DNA from: Jiangella endophytica
GTDB taxonomy: Bacteria > Actinomycetota > Actinomycetes > Jiangellales > Jiangellaceae
Reading direction: 5' to 3'
Length of the DNA stretch: 39,171 nt
NCBI RefSeq assembly: GCF_003427025.1
Contig: NZ_QVAI01000033.1
Location: forward strand, 1 to 39,171
The first letter of the stretch is position 1. Each line of letters begins with the position of its first letter. Under the pieces are notes generated by a model. It saw nothing but the letters and a program-made list of their open reading frames with translations. It did no database searches and was not told the origin of the DNA. The position numbers and the translations under genes were made by a program. This document shows, piece by piece, positions 1 through 8,743 of this stretch.

Positions 1-450
1 CTCGACGCCGTCGCGTTCGAAGTCCGGGTGCAGGGCGTCTAGCGGGAAGTCGGGCTGCTGCCAGTCCAGCAGCGAGTGGTAGAACCCGACGCCCAGGCCC
101 TCGCGGCGGAACGCGTCGGTGATGGGCCCGACGAGGTCCTTGCCCCACGGCGTCGAGCGCACCGAGTAGTCGGTGAGCTCGGAGTCCCACAGGCAGAAGC
201 CGTCGTGGTGCTTGGTGGTGAGCACCAGGTACCGCATCCCGGCGTCGTGCGCGGCGCGGGCCCAGAGTGTCGGGTCGAACAGGTCGGGGTCGAAGCGGTC
301 GAGGTAGGGCTGGTACTCCTCGCGGCTGAGCCGTTCGCGGTTGCGCACCCACTCGTGCCGAGCGGGCAGGGCGTAGACACCCCAGTGGATGAACATCCCG
401 AAGCGCTGCCGGCGGAACTCGTCGAGGCGGGCCGGGTCGGCTGCGGTCAT
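1..450 (-). CDS. Alpha-L-fucosidase, GH29 (N-terminal part, runs off the window)
   Basis: The first 150 codons are present and the frame stays open to base 1, so the gene continues leftward outside the window. The N-terminus goes straight into the GH29 catalytic barrel: GMFIHWGVYA near residues 18-27, TKHHDGFCLWDS near 85-96 and GFYHSLLDW near 121-129 are the hallmark strands of the family. GH29 enzymes are retaining exo-fucosidases that release L-fucose from glycans. No signal peptide precedes the barrel, so cytoplasmic action on imported oligosaccharides is likely. The catalytic Asp usually lies beyond residue 200 and is not visible. The start is the ATG at 450, with a purine-rich AGGAG-like stretch just upstream. 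It is the last visible gene of the leftward operon, 50 bases after the beta-helix gene. The family call is firm; the exact linkage specificity is not known. Confidence 0.9.
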   Translation of the reverse strand, partial: MTAADPARLDEFRRQRFGMFIHWGVYALPARHEWVRNRERLSREEYQPYLDRFDPDLFDPTLWARAAHDAGMRYLVLTTKHHDGFCLWDSELTDYSVRSTPWGKDLVGPITDAFRREGLGVGFYHSLLDWQQPDFPLDALHPDFERDGVE

Positions 451-500
451 GACCTTCTCCTTCAGTTAGGGGTGGTGGTGGCGCCGAGACGACCTGCTGG

Positions 501-2897
501 TCACAGGAGGACCGTGCCGGACCCCGCGTCCGCGAGGCCGGTAGCGGGACCCTGGTAGTACGTGGTGTCGAACCCGGCGCCGATCACGGTGCTGGTCGAG
601 GAGCCCACGCCGAGGTTGAGCGCTGACAGGTTGTATCGCCCCCATGGTGCTGCCGCGGCGGCCGTGGTCGTGAACAGTTTGGCTGCCTCGGGGCTGTTGG
701 TGACGGTGTTGCGGACCAAGGCGTTGGACCGCACGATCGGACCTGCCGGAGTGGTCGAGGCACCGGCGGTGTTGGTGTAGCTGTAGAAGACCCGGCCGGT
801 GTTGATGTCGTTGTCGCTCACCTCGTTGTAGAACTGGATCTTGTAGTCGAACGACGGAGCGGTGCCGCGCAGGGCTGCCGCTCCGCCGACGCCTTGGTCG
901 AGGCCGGTCGATCCGCTGGGAAACGCCCCGTCCCCGTCGAAGGTGTTCTCGGCGCAGACCGAGTAGTAGGACGGGCCGTAGTTGCCCAGATATTTCGGGC
1001 AGGTGGTCACGGTGTTGTGCACGTAGAGCTGCCGCACGTGCGCGATCACGACCGTGATGATCGAGGTGGAGTCGGGGACGACCGACCACGGCTCGGCGAC
1101 GGTGACGGTGTCGGTGGTGTGTGACTGGACGCGCCGTACCTGACCCTCGCCGGTCCCCGAGAGGACGAACACGTGGGCACCGATGACGTCGAAGGAACCG
1201 GCGGTGTCGAAGGTGCCGGTAGGAACCGTGACGGTTGTCGGGGTTGCGCCGGTGACGTGGAGTTGGACGCGTTCACCGGGCTTGGTGGTGAAGGTGTCGC
1301 CCACGAAGGCCTCGCCGTTGTTGCCGTGGGGTTCACCGGCACCATCGAGGGTGTTGTGGGCGACGATCACGTCCTCCAGCCCACACGCTTCGTCCGGGCC
1401 GTAGGAGAAGGCGGCCAGCTTCGAACCGCCGGCACCGACTCCGCGCGCGTAGTAGAACGTCGCCGACGAACGCTGGAAATCGTTGCGGCGCACCGCGATC
1501 CGCCGGCTCCCGGCGATCTTGATCGCGGTGTTGTCTGCGTCGGGTTGCGGGTGGTTGGGCTCGCCGTTGACCCGTGGGAAGCACGCGCGGAGAGCGCAGT
1601 CGGCGATCTCGACGTCGAGTACCGCGCCCAGCACCACGCCGTTGTTGCTGTCGATCTCGCACTCGAGTACTCGCAGGTTCCGGCAGCCGTAGGCGAAGAT
1701 GCCGTTGGCGCCGGTCCGTAGCCACACGTCGGCGGGGTAGTCGTTGCAGACGACGGTCGTCCGCTGGATGGTGACGTTGTGCCGTCGGTTGACACCGATC
1801 CCGACGGCGCGCCTGTCGTTGGCGTCGATGCTCAGGTCGCGGATGACGACCGCGCCATTGGCGGCGTCCAGATAGAACAGGGACTTCTGGTCCGTGGGGC
1901 CGACGCCGTAGACGTCATCGGGCGTCTCGAGGGGAAAGTCGGCACCGAAGGCCGAAGCGTCGCTCATCCGGACCGTCGTACTGCCCTGCCCGTCCCCGAC
2001 GAGGTGGATCGGGTTGGAGGTCGCCGGGAACGTCATGCGGCCGGAGACCGCGTAGTGGCCGGCCGGGATCGAGACGACCGCACCGCCCGCGGTCGTGGCG
2101 GCTGCGTCGAGGGCCGCCTGGATCGCGGCGGTGGAATCGGCGGTGCCGGTGGGATCGGCGCCGTGATCGATGACCACGTCGATCGACCCCGTCGGTGCCG
2201 CGGCAGGAGCGGTGACCTGGACGGTGAGTCTCTCGGAGTAGCCGTGATGACCGCCGTGGCCGTTGGAGACCAGGAGGTCGTAGCTGCCGGGCGCCACTGA
2301 CGCCGGTACGGTGAGGGTGAGCTCGAATCGCGACACGACCGTCACCGCGCAGGCGTGCAGCGTGCCGGATGAGTCGCGCAGGTAGGCCGCCGGGGTGCCG
2401 CCGCCCAGATGCAGGTTGAGCCCGATCACGTCGATCGCCTGCCCGGGCTCCGGCGCCGGCCGGGTGTGGAACCACGGCTCGGCCGCGTTGAGCAGGAGTG
2501 GCGACGACCACGTGGTCACGTCCGCCGAGGACACGTAGGCGGCGGTCACGGTCCTGGTGCCGCTTGGCGGGATCGCCGCCATGCTCGTCGCGGTCACCCC
2601 GGCCGGTGTCAGAGCAACGGCGCCGGCCGGCGGCACCGCGGGCAGGGCCGGCACGCCGCCGCTCGGCGGCGTGGTGTCGTCCGGAACGTGCCAGAGACGA
2701 AGTGCGCAGGTGGCGGTGAACCCTGCGCCGCTGAGTTGGACCGCGGTCGCCGGCACGAGGTTGCGCAGCTGCTCCGGATACAGCGCCGGCGCGGTGGCGT
2801 CGGCACGCGCGGGGAGGGCCGGAATCCCCGCGACGGCGAGCGCCGAGGTGGCTCCCATGGTCTTGAGGACGGTGCGACGCGAGATCTGCCTGGTCAT
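501..2897 (-). CDS. Tat-exported right-handed beta-helix protein (pectate-lyase-3-like)
   Basis: A 798-residue protein begins with a twin-arginine signal (SRRTVLK at residues 6-12, hydrophobic stretch, ALPARA cleavage region near 30), so it is exported folded. Residues about 35-235 look like IPT/TIG-type beta sandwiches. From about residue 238 (VVIDHGADPTGTADSTAAI) the pectate_lyase_3/GH28-like beta-helix start is clear: D-x-T-A-A-I-Q-x-A, then GGAVVSIPAGHYAV and GDGQGSTTVR. The rest is repetitive beta-helix with many N/V/I coils, as in polysaccharide lyases and GH55/GH28-like enzymes. Catalytic residues cannot be assigned by eye. It lies 37 bases after the paralogous gene 2935-5493 in the same operon. 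The likely role is extracellular attack on or binding of a plant or microbial polysaccharide. The fold call is firm; the enzymatic activity is inferred. Confidence 0.8.
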   Translation of the reverse strand: MTRQISRRTVLKTMGATSALAVAGIPALPARADATAPALYPEQLRNLVPATAVQLSGAGFTATCALRLWHVPDDTTPPSGGVPALPAVPPAGAVALTPAGVTATSMAAIPPSGTRTVTAAYVSSADVTTWSSPLLLNAAEPWFHTRPAPEPGQAIDVIGLNLHLGGGTPAAYLRDSSGTLHACAVTVVSRFELTLTVPASVAPGSYDLLVSNGHGGHHGYSERLTVQVTAPAAAPTGSIDVVIDHGADPTGTADSTAAIQAALDAAATTAGGAVVSIPAGHYAVSGRMTFPATSNPIHLVGDGQGSTTVRMSDASAFGADFPLETPDDVYGVGPTDQKSLFYLDAANGAVVIRDLSIDANDRRAVGIGVNRRHNVTIQRTTVVCNDYPADVWLRTGANGIFAYGCRNLRVLECEIDSNNGVVLGAVLDVEIADCALRACFPRVNGEPNHPQPDADNTAIKIAGSRRIAVRRNDFQRSSATFYYARGVGAGGSKLAAFSYGPDEACGLEDVIVAHNTLDGAGEPHGNNGEAFVGDTFTTKPGERVQLHVTGATPTTVTVPTGTFDTAGSFDVIGAHVFVLSGTGEGQVRRVQSHTTDTVTVAEPWSVVPDSTSIITVVIAHVRQLYVHNTVTTCPKYLGNYGPSYYSVCAENTFDGDGAFPSGSTGLDQGVGGAAALRGTAPSFDYKIQFYNEVSDNDINTGRVFYSYTNTAGASTTPAGPIVRSNALVRNTVTNSPEAAKLFTTTAAAAAPWGRYNLSALNLGVGSSTSTVIGAGFDTTYYQGPATGLADAGSGTVLL

Positions 2898-2934
2898 GGT
2901 GTGGTCTCCGTTGCTGTGGCGGCCGTGGGCTCGA

Positions 2935-5493
2935 TCAGTACGGCTCCTCGAAGGGCGGCGCCGTGGCGATCAGGTCCCTGGTGTCCTCCTGACGCAGGAT
3001 GCGGTTCGGGACCCGGTCCATGCGGTTGAAGCGCACGAGGTTGTTCTTGCCGCCACGGGCCAGCACGCCGTTGTCGTCCTGGAAGACGTAGTTGGCCTCG
3101 ACGACGGTGGAGTCGCAGCGCCGCAGGTTGATGGAGGCCTCGAGGTTCGGGTCGGCCTCCGCAGGCCGGGAGAACCAGATGTTGTAGTACTGGTTGGTCT
3201 GGCAGGCGGACCCGCGGGACCAGACCTGGTTGCGCCGGACGGTGTTGGCGAACATGCCGCCTGGGACGTCCTCCTGGCCGGCGGTGTTGCCGCCGTAGAG
3301 ATTGATGGCGTCGGAGCCGGTGAGCATGTTGGTGTAGATGAGGTTGTAGGCGCCCGTGCTGCGCCGCGCCTTGCCCTGCACGGTGAACCCGGACCAGATG
3401 CTCAGGCCGCCGGCGCTGCGGATCTCGTTGCCGGTGATGATGTTCTCGAATCCGCTGCCGTAGAACGGCTGCATGAAGCCGCGGCCGTTGCTGTAGACGT
3501 TGTTGACCCAGAGGTTGTTGACCGCGGGGTGGGTGATGATGTCGATCTTGGTGGTCGCGTCGGGGACGGTGCGCCAGGGCTGCTCCAGCGTGAGCGTTCC
3601 CTGGCCGTCGTTGTCGGCGATGCGGCGCAGCTGCCCGAATCCGCGGCCCTCGGCGATCCAGGCGTAGAGCTCGCTCGAGGTCGCCCTGGCGGCTCCTGCG
3701 GGGAGCGTCGAGCTGGTGGTCACCGTCGTGGCCGCGGCGCCCGACACGGTCACCTCCTCCAGCGCGTAACCGGATTCGGCCATGAGGACCTCGGAGGCGT
3801 TGCCGCGACCACCGATCTCGTGGATGCGGTTGCCGCCGAAGTAGACCCGAGAGGTGTTCATCTGGCAGATCAAGCCGCGCCCGCCGGAGTAGAGCTCGTT
3901 GTCCTCGAACACGGAGTCCGACCAGCCCATGATCATGCCGATGTTGGAATCCTGGCGCTGGTGGGAGGAGAGTGAGTTGCGGACGATCATCGCGTGCCGG
4001 TGGGCGTGGCGGCCGGCGTACATCGCCAGGGGTTCGTGGGCGTCGATCACGCAGTCGGAGATCACGAGGCGGGCGGTCGGGCTCACGACGTGGATGCCCG
4101 CGTTGGTCGGCGTGAAGGCGCTGCGCAGCGCGTACCTGGTCGCCCGTATGGTGAGGTCGACCCGCTTGACGAACACGTCCTCCTGGATCTTCTCGGGATC
4201 GGAGTTGCCGATCAGCACGGCGGTGAAGTCCCGCGATCCGGCCTGAATCGAGAGGTCCGACAGGCCCGAACTACCCTCGAGCCACACGAGCGGCTGGTGC
4301 GGAGCCCAGTACGGGGTGTAGTCGCCGGTGAAGCCCGTGACGAACGATGGAGACGGAAAGAGGTCGGAGACCGCGAAGGTCCCGGCGAAAGCGGATCCCA
4401 AGGGAGTGGTGAGCCGGGTGGCGCCGCGCCCGCTGCCCTCCAGGACGACGCCGTCGGGCACCCGCAGCGTCGTGCCGATCGCGATCGGGCCGGCAGGGAG
4501 CCGGACGATTCCGCCGCCACGGCGGCGCCCCACCGCGTCGAGCCGGTCCTGGATGCGCCGCGAGTTGTCGTTGTACCGGGCGTCGTCGGGAATGCTGACG
4601 ACGTCGACGCGGACGGACCCGGATGCGGTTCCGGGCTGGTCGGTCAGGTCATGACGGGCGAGCCGGTTGACGAGGGTGCGGGCGGCGCGTACGCGGACCG
4701 GCACGGAGTTGCTCCAGCCGTTCTCGAGTCCGTAGCGGGTGTGGACGGAGAGCTCGTACTCGCCGTCGGGGATGTCCGCGGGGATGCGGATCTGGGCGAC
4801 GTGCGGCTTGTAGTTGGGCCGGGCCTGTCCCTCGCCGTCGTAGAGCTGGGCCCAGTGGACGGTGTCGCCGTCGGCCTCGCGCAGGGCGATCGGGTAGTCG
4901 TAGTTGGCGCCCGTGACGCCGTACGTCGCAAGGAAGTTGCGGCCGAAGAGCCGAATGGTCTCGCCAGGGACCAGTACGTCGGTCTCGGCGAAGAAGATCG
5001 CCGGCTTGTTCATGACGTAGGGCCGGGACCAGTGCTCGCCGGTCTTGACCCAGACAGCCGTGGGGAACACGGCGACGTCGGCGGCCGGGTTGGGGTAACC
5101 GACCTGACCGGCGACGAGGACCTGCTCGCGGGCCGCGCTCACCAGCGTGGCCTTGACCGCCCCGCTCGGCGGGCTGTCGGGCAGCGTCGCCTGGCCGCCG
5201 AAGCTCGCCTTCGCGTCGTCCAGGGAATCCTTGGCGAGCTTCAGTAGCCAGACCTCGGACTGGGCGGTGAAGCCGTCGCCGACGATCACCATCGACGAGC
5301 CGTCGTCGACGGCTTCCGTCACGTAGGAGATCGCGACGGGGGCGTCGGCCGGGTTCACCGGGTCGACCGCCCGGAGGTTCTGGGGTGCCTGGCGCGGCGG
5401 TGCGGCGAACGCGCGGCCGCCGAGGGTGGCGACCGCCACCGTGGCGCCGGTGGCCTGGAGGAGAGTGCGCCGCTTGACGTCGATGTCGGGCAT
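2935..5493 (-). CDS. Tat-exported beta-helix protein, paralogue of the 501-2897 product
   Basis: I start this gene at the ATG at 5493 (852 residues). Codons upstream in frame overlap the preceding gene and are not protein-like, and an AGAAAGG ribosome site lies just before 5493. The Tat motif KRRTLLQ is at residues 7-13, followed by a hydrophobic segment ending in GGRAFAAP. Residues about 45-290 form a domain resembling the IPT-like front of the neighbouring paralogue (GDGFTAQSEVWLL; FGRNFLATYG; IPDGEYELSVHTRYG). From about 300 the beta-helix begins (NDNSRRIQDRLDAVG, GGGIVRLPAGPIAIG, LEGSGRGATRL). The region from about 570 contains repeated N-x-I/V coils typical of parallel beta-helix proteins. 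It lies 28 bases downstream of the BNR gene. Export plus fold suggest a surface or secreted polysaccharide lyase or hydrolase; the substrate is unknown. Confidence 0.8.
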   Translation of the reverse strand: MPDIDVKRRTLLQATGATVAVATLGGRAFAAPPRQAPQNLRAVDPVNPADAPVAISYVTEAVDDGSSMVIVGDGFTAQSEVWLLKLAKDSLDDAKASFGGQATLPDSPPSGAVKATLVSAAREQVLVAGQVGYPNPAADVAVFPTAVWVKTGEHWSRPYVMNKPAIFFAETDVLVPGETIRLFGRNFLATYGVTGANYDYPIALREADGDTVHWAQLYDGEGQARPNYKPHVAQIRIPADIPDGEYELSVHTRYGLENGWSNSVPVRVRAARTLVNRLARHDLTDQPGTASGSVRVDVVSIPDDARYNDNSRRIQDRLDAVGRRRGGGIVRLPAGPIAIGTTLRVPDGVVLEGSGRGATRLTTPLGSAFAGTFAVSDLFPSPSFVTGFTGDYTPYWAPHQPLVWLEGSSGLSDLSIQAGSRDFTAVLIGNSDPEKIQEDVFVKRVDLTIRATRYALRSAFTPTNAGIHVVSPTARLVISDCVIDAHEPLAMYAGRHAHRHAMIVRNSLSSHQRQDSNIGMIMGWSDSVFEDNELYSGGRGLICQMNTSRVYFGGNRIHEIGGRGNASEVLMAESGYALEEVTVSGAAATTVTTSSTLPAGAARATSSELYAWIAEGRGFGQLRRIADNDGQGTLTLEQPWRTVPDATTKIDIITHPAVNNLWVNNVYSNGRGFMQPFYGSGFENIITGNEIRSAGGLSIWSGFTVQGKARRSTGAYNLIYTNMLTGSDAINLYGGNTAGQEDVPGGMFANTVRRNQVWSRGSACQTNQYYNIWFSRPAEADPNLEASINLRRCDSTVVEANYVFQDDNGVLARGGKNNLVRFNRMDRVPNRILRQEDTRDLIATAPPFEEPY

Positions 5494-5521
5494 GGGCGTG
5501 CCTTTCTGGACGGGGACTCGG

Positions 5522-6778
5522 TCAGGCGTTGCCGTGCGGGGTCGATTCGCGGTGCAGCCGCGCGTCGCGTGCGGCGGGGTCGGGCTGGGAGATGACGCTC
5601 CGTTCCACCCGGTCGGGACGCGCCCGGGTGATCGCGTCCTCGGTGAAGCGGGCCAGCAGCACCTGTCCGTCCGTGCGGCGGTTGTGGTCGTAGGACACAC
5701 AGATCCGCCCGTCGGGCAGTTGGGCGATGTCGGGGTAGGACACCTTGGAGCGGCCGTCGAGGAGCAGGCCGCTCGTCCAGGTGGCGCCGTCGTCGTGCGA
5801 CAGGTAGGCGGTGAGCTCGCTCCGGCCGTGACCGGGAGCGGGCCGGTGCAGCTCGGAGCCGTTCTTCACCAGCAGGAGGGCGCCGCTGCGCAGTCGTTCC
5901 AGCGCGTGGCGTGAGCTCGGCTGGCGGATGCCGGGCGATGGGCGCGGCGGTTCCCACAGGGTGGCTGTCGGGTCGCCGATGGTCTCAGCCAGCCCGCCGG
6001 CGGCGATCCGTGCCGTCAGCCAGAGAGCGCTGTCGGTGCGCTGAACCAGTCGCGGTTCGTCGAACTCGGGCGGCTCGAACCGGATGGTGGCGGTGTGCTC
6101 CCAGGAGCGCCCCTCGTCGCGGCTGCGCCGCACCCAGGCGCCGCGGTGTTCGTCGAGGTCGCCGAAGCGGTCGCGGAAGGGGTTGACGGCCCACGGCGCG
6201 GTCGCTTCCGGCTGGCCTGCCTCGATCCGCGTGCGATCCCAGAGAGAACCGGCGGCGACCCAGGAGCCGTCGGCGAGCACGATGGGCTTGTTCAGCAGTG
6301 CTCCGTCGCCGATCCGTCGCGGAGTGCTCCAGACGAGCGTGTCGGCGTCGGCATCCGGGGAGGTCAGGGCCCAGGTGCCGGCCCGGCCGTCGAAGTAGGT
6401 CACGGACTGGTCGACGAAGAGCCAGAGCCGGTTCCGGGGGTCGACCCACACGGCCGCGACGAGGCTGCGGCGACGGAGCGGATCGCCGGCGTTCCCGGCG
6501 TTGACCAGGGTGACCGGATCGGACCAGGTACACCCGCCGTCGTCGCTGCGGCGAAGGACCACGAACCCGAGGTGGTTGTCGCCCCCGGCGATCGACGCCG
6601 ACCACAACCGACCTCCGGCCGTCGCGTCGATGCCGAGGGTCATGCCGTAGTCGAAGCGCGCCGGAAAGCGGGTGAGCTCTGCACCGGCGACGATCGACGG
6701 GCTGCGTAGTGCTGACGCGAGGGCGGCGTCCAGCTCGGCGGGCGTGGGTGTGGGCGTGGGTGCGGGTGAGTCGGTCAT
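5522..6778 (-). CDS. BNR-repeat sialidase-like glycosidase
   Basis: A 418-residue protein starting at the ATG at 6778, whose ATGA overlaps the stop of the aldolase gene. Three Asp-box motifs (S-x-D-x-G-x-x-W) are visible: SDDGGCTW, SRDEGRSW and SHDDGATW. These mark the six-bladed propeller of GH33 sialidases and relatives. Further propeller-like features are RFDYGMTLGI near the N-terminus and SYPDIAQLPDGRICVSYDH near the C-terminus, the latter resembling the late conserved strand of sialidase-like proteins. No signal peptide is seen, so the protein is probably cytoplasmic. Many actinobacterial members of this group are annotated exo-alpha-sialidase but may act on other acidic or deoxy sugars. 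Given a fucosidase and sugar aldolases in the operon, a non-sialic substrate is plausible. Fold confident, substrate not. Confidence 0.75.
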   Translation of the reverse strand: MTDSPAPTPTPTPAELDAALASALRSPSIVAGAELTRFPARFDYGMTLGIDATAGGRLWSASIAGGDNHLGFVVLRRSDDGGCTWSDPVTLVNAGNAGDPLRRRSLVAAVWVDPRNRLWLFVDQSVTYFDGRAGTWALTSPDADADTLVWSTPRRIGDGALLNKPIVLADGSWVAAGSLWDRTRIEAGQPEATAPWAVNPFRDRFGDLDEHRGAWVRRSRDEGRSWEHTATIRFEPPEFDEPRLVQRTDSALWLTARIAAGGLAETIGDPTATLWEPPRPSPGIRQPSSRHALERLRSGALLLVKNGSELHRPAPGHGRSELTAYLSHDDGATWTSGLLLDGRSKVSYPDIAQLPDGRICVSYDHNRRTDGQVLLARFTEDAITRARPDRVERSVISQPDPAARDARLHRESTPHGNA

Positions 6779-7530
6779 CGATCGGCCTCCAGGAAGGCGT
6801 CGCGGGCGTCGGCGGCGGCGCGGTGCAGCAGGGCGGACTCGCTGGACCAGCTGAGCCAGGTGCACCCGAGCGCGAGCGCCCGGCTCGCGAGTGCCGCGTT
6901 CGAGGTGATGACGCCGGTGGTCAGCTGGTGCGAGCGCGCGGCCACCCCGATGGCACGCAGCGCCTCGTCCAGTACCGGATGGCCGAAGTGTCCCGGGGCG
7001 CCTGCGTCGGTCAGCAGGTCGTTGGGCCCGAGCACGAGCCCGTCCAGCCCGGGCACCGAGGCGATCGCGTCGAGCCGGTCCAGCGCGGCGACGGTCTCGA
7101 TCTGCGCAAGTGCGCGGACGCGGGCGTTGGCGCGCCCGAGGTACTCGGCGACGTCGACCCGCTGGAAGTCCGTGTGCGCTCGGAACGTGCTGACCCCGCG
7201 GCGACCGAGGGGCGGGTACTTGGTGGCTTCGACGAGACGCTCGCAGTCGGAGCGCGTGGAGATCATCGGGGCGACGATCCCGGTCGCGCCGGCGTCGAGG
7301 TAGCGCCCCACGCGCGCACGCTCGGACAGAGGGACACGGACGTAGATGTCGAGAGCATCGTGGGCCGCGGCGATCAGGGCCGTCACCTGACCGTCGTCGA
7401 ACGCCCCGTGCTCGCCGTCGACCACGGCGAAACCCAGTCCGGCCGAGGCGAGCAGCCGCGGTATCGCAGGCCCGGCGAACTCGCAGATCATGGTGCCGAG
7501 GCGCAGCGGAGGCGGGGACCGGTCAGGCAT
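6775..7530 (-). CDS. HpcH/HpaI-family class II aldolase
   Basis: 251 residues, the normal length for the family. These metal-dependent aldolases cleave 2-keto-3-deoxy sugar acids or 4-hydroxy-2-oxo acids to pyruvate plus an aldehyde. Visible signature residues: VVDGEHGAFDDGQV with His41 as the likely general base, Arg65 in VRVP, metal ligand Glu145 in AQIET and Asp171 in LGPNDLL, plus GATGIVAPMIS. The closest functional groups are 2-dehydro-3-deoxy-L-rhamnonate and 2-keto-3-deoxy-glucarate aldolases, which fits catabolism of a deoxy sugar such as L-fucose or L-rhamnose. The ATG at 7530 overlaps the stop of the kinase gene by eight bases, so translation is probably coupled. The exact substrate is inferred from context only. 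Confidence 0.88.
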   Translation of the reverse strand: MPDRSPPPLRLGTMICEFAGPAIPRLLASAGLGFAVVDGEHGAFDDGQVTALIAAAHDALDIYVRVPLSERARVGRYLDAGATGIVAPMISTRSDCERLVEATKYPPLGRRGVSTFRAHTDFQRVDVAEYLGRANARVRALAQIETVAALDRLDAIASVPGLDGLVLGPNDLLTDAGAPGHFGHPVLDEALRAIGVAARSHQLTTGVITSNAALASRALALGCTWLSWSSESALLHRAAADARDAFLEADR

Positions 7531-8743
7531 GGCCGGCCTCCGGCGCCCGGTCGCCGGTCGGAGCGGCGGCAGGGACCGCGCCGGGGTCGGCGAGGCGAGC
7601 GAGCCCGAGGATGGCGTGATCGTGCGCCGGGTCGTGCTGGACGGGCACCCCTGTCAGCCGTTGCAGCGTCTGCCGAAAGGCCGGTCGCCGGCGTGCGGCG
7701 CCTCCGGTGACGACCAGCCGGGCGGCGTCCCGGCCGGTGTTGAGCAGATCGACCGCGGCGGCGAAACGGCGCGCCGAGCGCTCGCCGGAGTCGGCGCCGA
7801 CCGTCCGTCCCGGCGGCAGTCCGGAGACGACTCGCAGGTAGAGGCCGTCCAGGTGCGGGCGAAGCTCGGCGCGCGCGGGCGGTATCGGTTCACGGGCGGG
7901 ACGGCTCACGAGCCCGGCGGTCCCAGCCGCGACGACGATGCCGGTCGGGTCCGTGACGCCGGCCCCGGCCACCGCGGCCTGGTTGTCGCCCAGGTCGGGA
8001 TGGAGGGTGACTCCCGTCCGGCGGCAGGAACCGATGGGCATGAGGTCGTGGACGACCCGCGGGAAGGCGAGCCCCGACAGCCCGGCGTACCCGATCAGAT
8101 CCTCGCTCCAGCGCGCGGCGACGAGGTCGTACAACCCGGTGGCCGCCGCGCACGTGACGTGGGTGACGTGTTCGCCCGACAACTGGTCGAGGACGAGGCT
8201 GCCGAGGGTGTGGAACCGGCCGCGCGGTGGCCGGCCGGCGGCTCGGGTGAGCGCGTAGGCGTTCGCCAGCGGTGAGTCCGGCCGCAACCGGGTTCCGGTG
8301 CGGGCCATCGTCGCCGGCGGGATGCGGACGACCAGGTCGTCGAACGGTGTGGTGCCGCGAACGGGGCGCGAGGCGTGGCCGGCCTGCCAGGTGAGGTAGC
8401 GCAGTGGCAGGTCGCCGTCCTCGATCGCGAAACCGCGCATGTGCGTGCTGAGGCGCAGCGCCCCGATCGGCTCGGGCGCCTCGGTCTCGCGCGCGATGAG
8501 TGCCGACACGGTGTGCCGCACGGCGGCGGCGCTCCAGGTCGCCTCGTCGTCCGCCCGGCTCTCGACGAGTCCTGAGGCCGGCAGCGGGTGCCGCGGTTCG
8601 ATCACTCCGCCGGCCGCCACCGCGGACTTGATCCAGGTCGTCCCGAGGTCGACCAGCAGGGTGCGGGCCGACGAGACCGGTCCGGCTGTGCGGGGATCCG
8701 GCCGTCCGGTTGGGCCCGGTGGCCGGTGCTGGTCGGCCATCAC
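7523..8743 (-). CDS. FGGY-family carbohydrate kinase, short form
   Basis: 406 residues with a GTG at 8743 or the adjacent ATG at 8740 as start; both touch the stop of the binding-protein gene. FGGY kinases phosphorylate sugars such as L-fuculose, L-rhamnulose, D-xylulose or glycerol. The first ATP-binding motif VDLGTTWIKSAVA lies near residues 31-43. The second-domain motif DLGDNQAAVAGAG carries the likely catalytic Asp, and VVTGGAARRRPAFRQTLQRLTG is the adenosine-binding segment near the C-terminus. Typical members have 450-520 residues, so this one is compact, apparently lacking part of the inserted segments of the first domain (from MRGFAIEDGDLPLRYLTWQ the order is normal). Location between transporter and aldolase supports a role in phosphorylating the imported or released sugar. 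Substrate not determined. Confidence 0.8.
   Translation of the reverse strand: MMADQHRPPGPTGRPDPRTAGPVSSARTLLVDLGTTWIKSAVAAGGVIEPRHPLPASGLVESRADDEATWSAAAVRHTVSALIARETEAPEPIGALRLSTHMRGFAIEDGDLPLRYLTWQAGHASRPVRGTTPFDDLVVRIPPATMARTGTRLRPDSPLANAYALTRAAGRPPRGRFHTLGSLVLDQLSGEHVTHVTCAAATGLYDLVAARWSEDLIGYAGLSGLAFPRVVHDLMPIGSCRRTGVTLHPDLGDNQAAVAGAGVTDPTGIVVAAGTAGLVSRPAREPIPPARAELRPHLDGLYLRVVSGLPPGRTVGADSGERSARRFAAAVDLLNTGRDAARLVVTGGAARRRPAFRQTLQRLTGVPVQHDPAHDHAILGLARLADPGAVPAAAPTGDRAPEAGHA

Noticed and set aside
5494..5700. Longer N-terminus for the second beta-helix protein
   Set aside because: It overlaps the upstream sialidase-like gene and has no signal-like composition; the Tat signal starts at the ATG at 5493.
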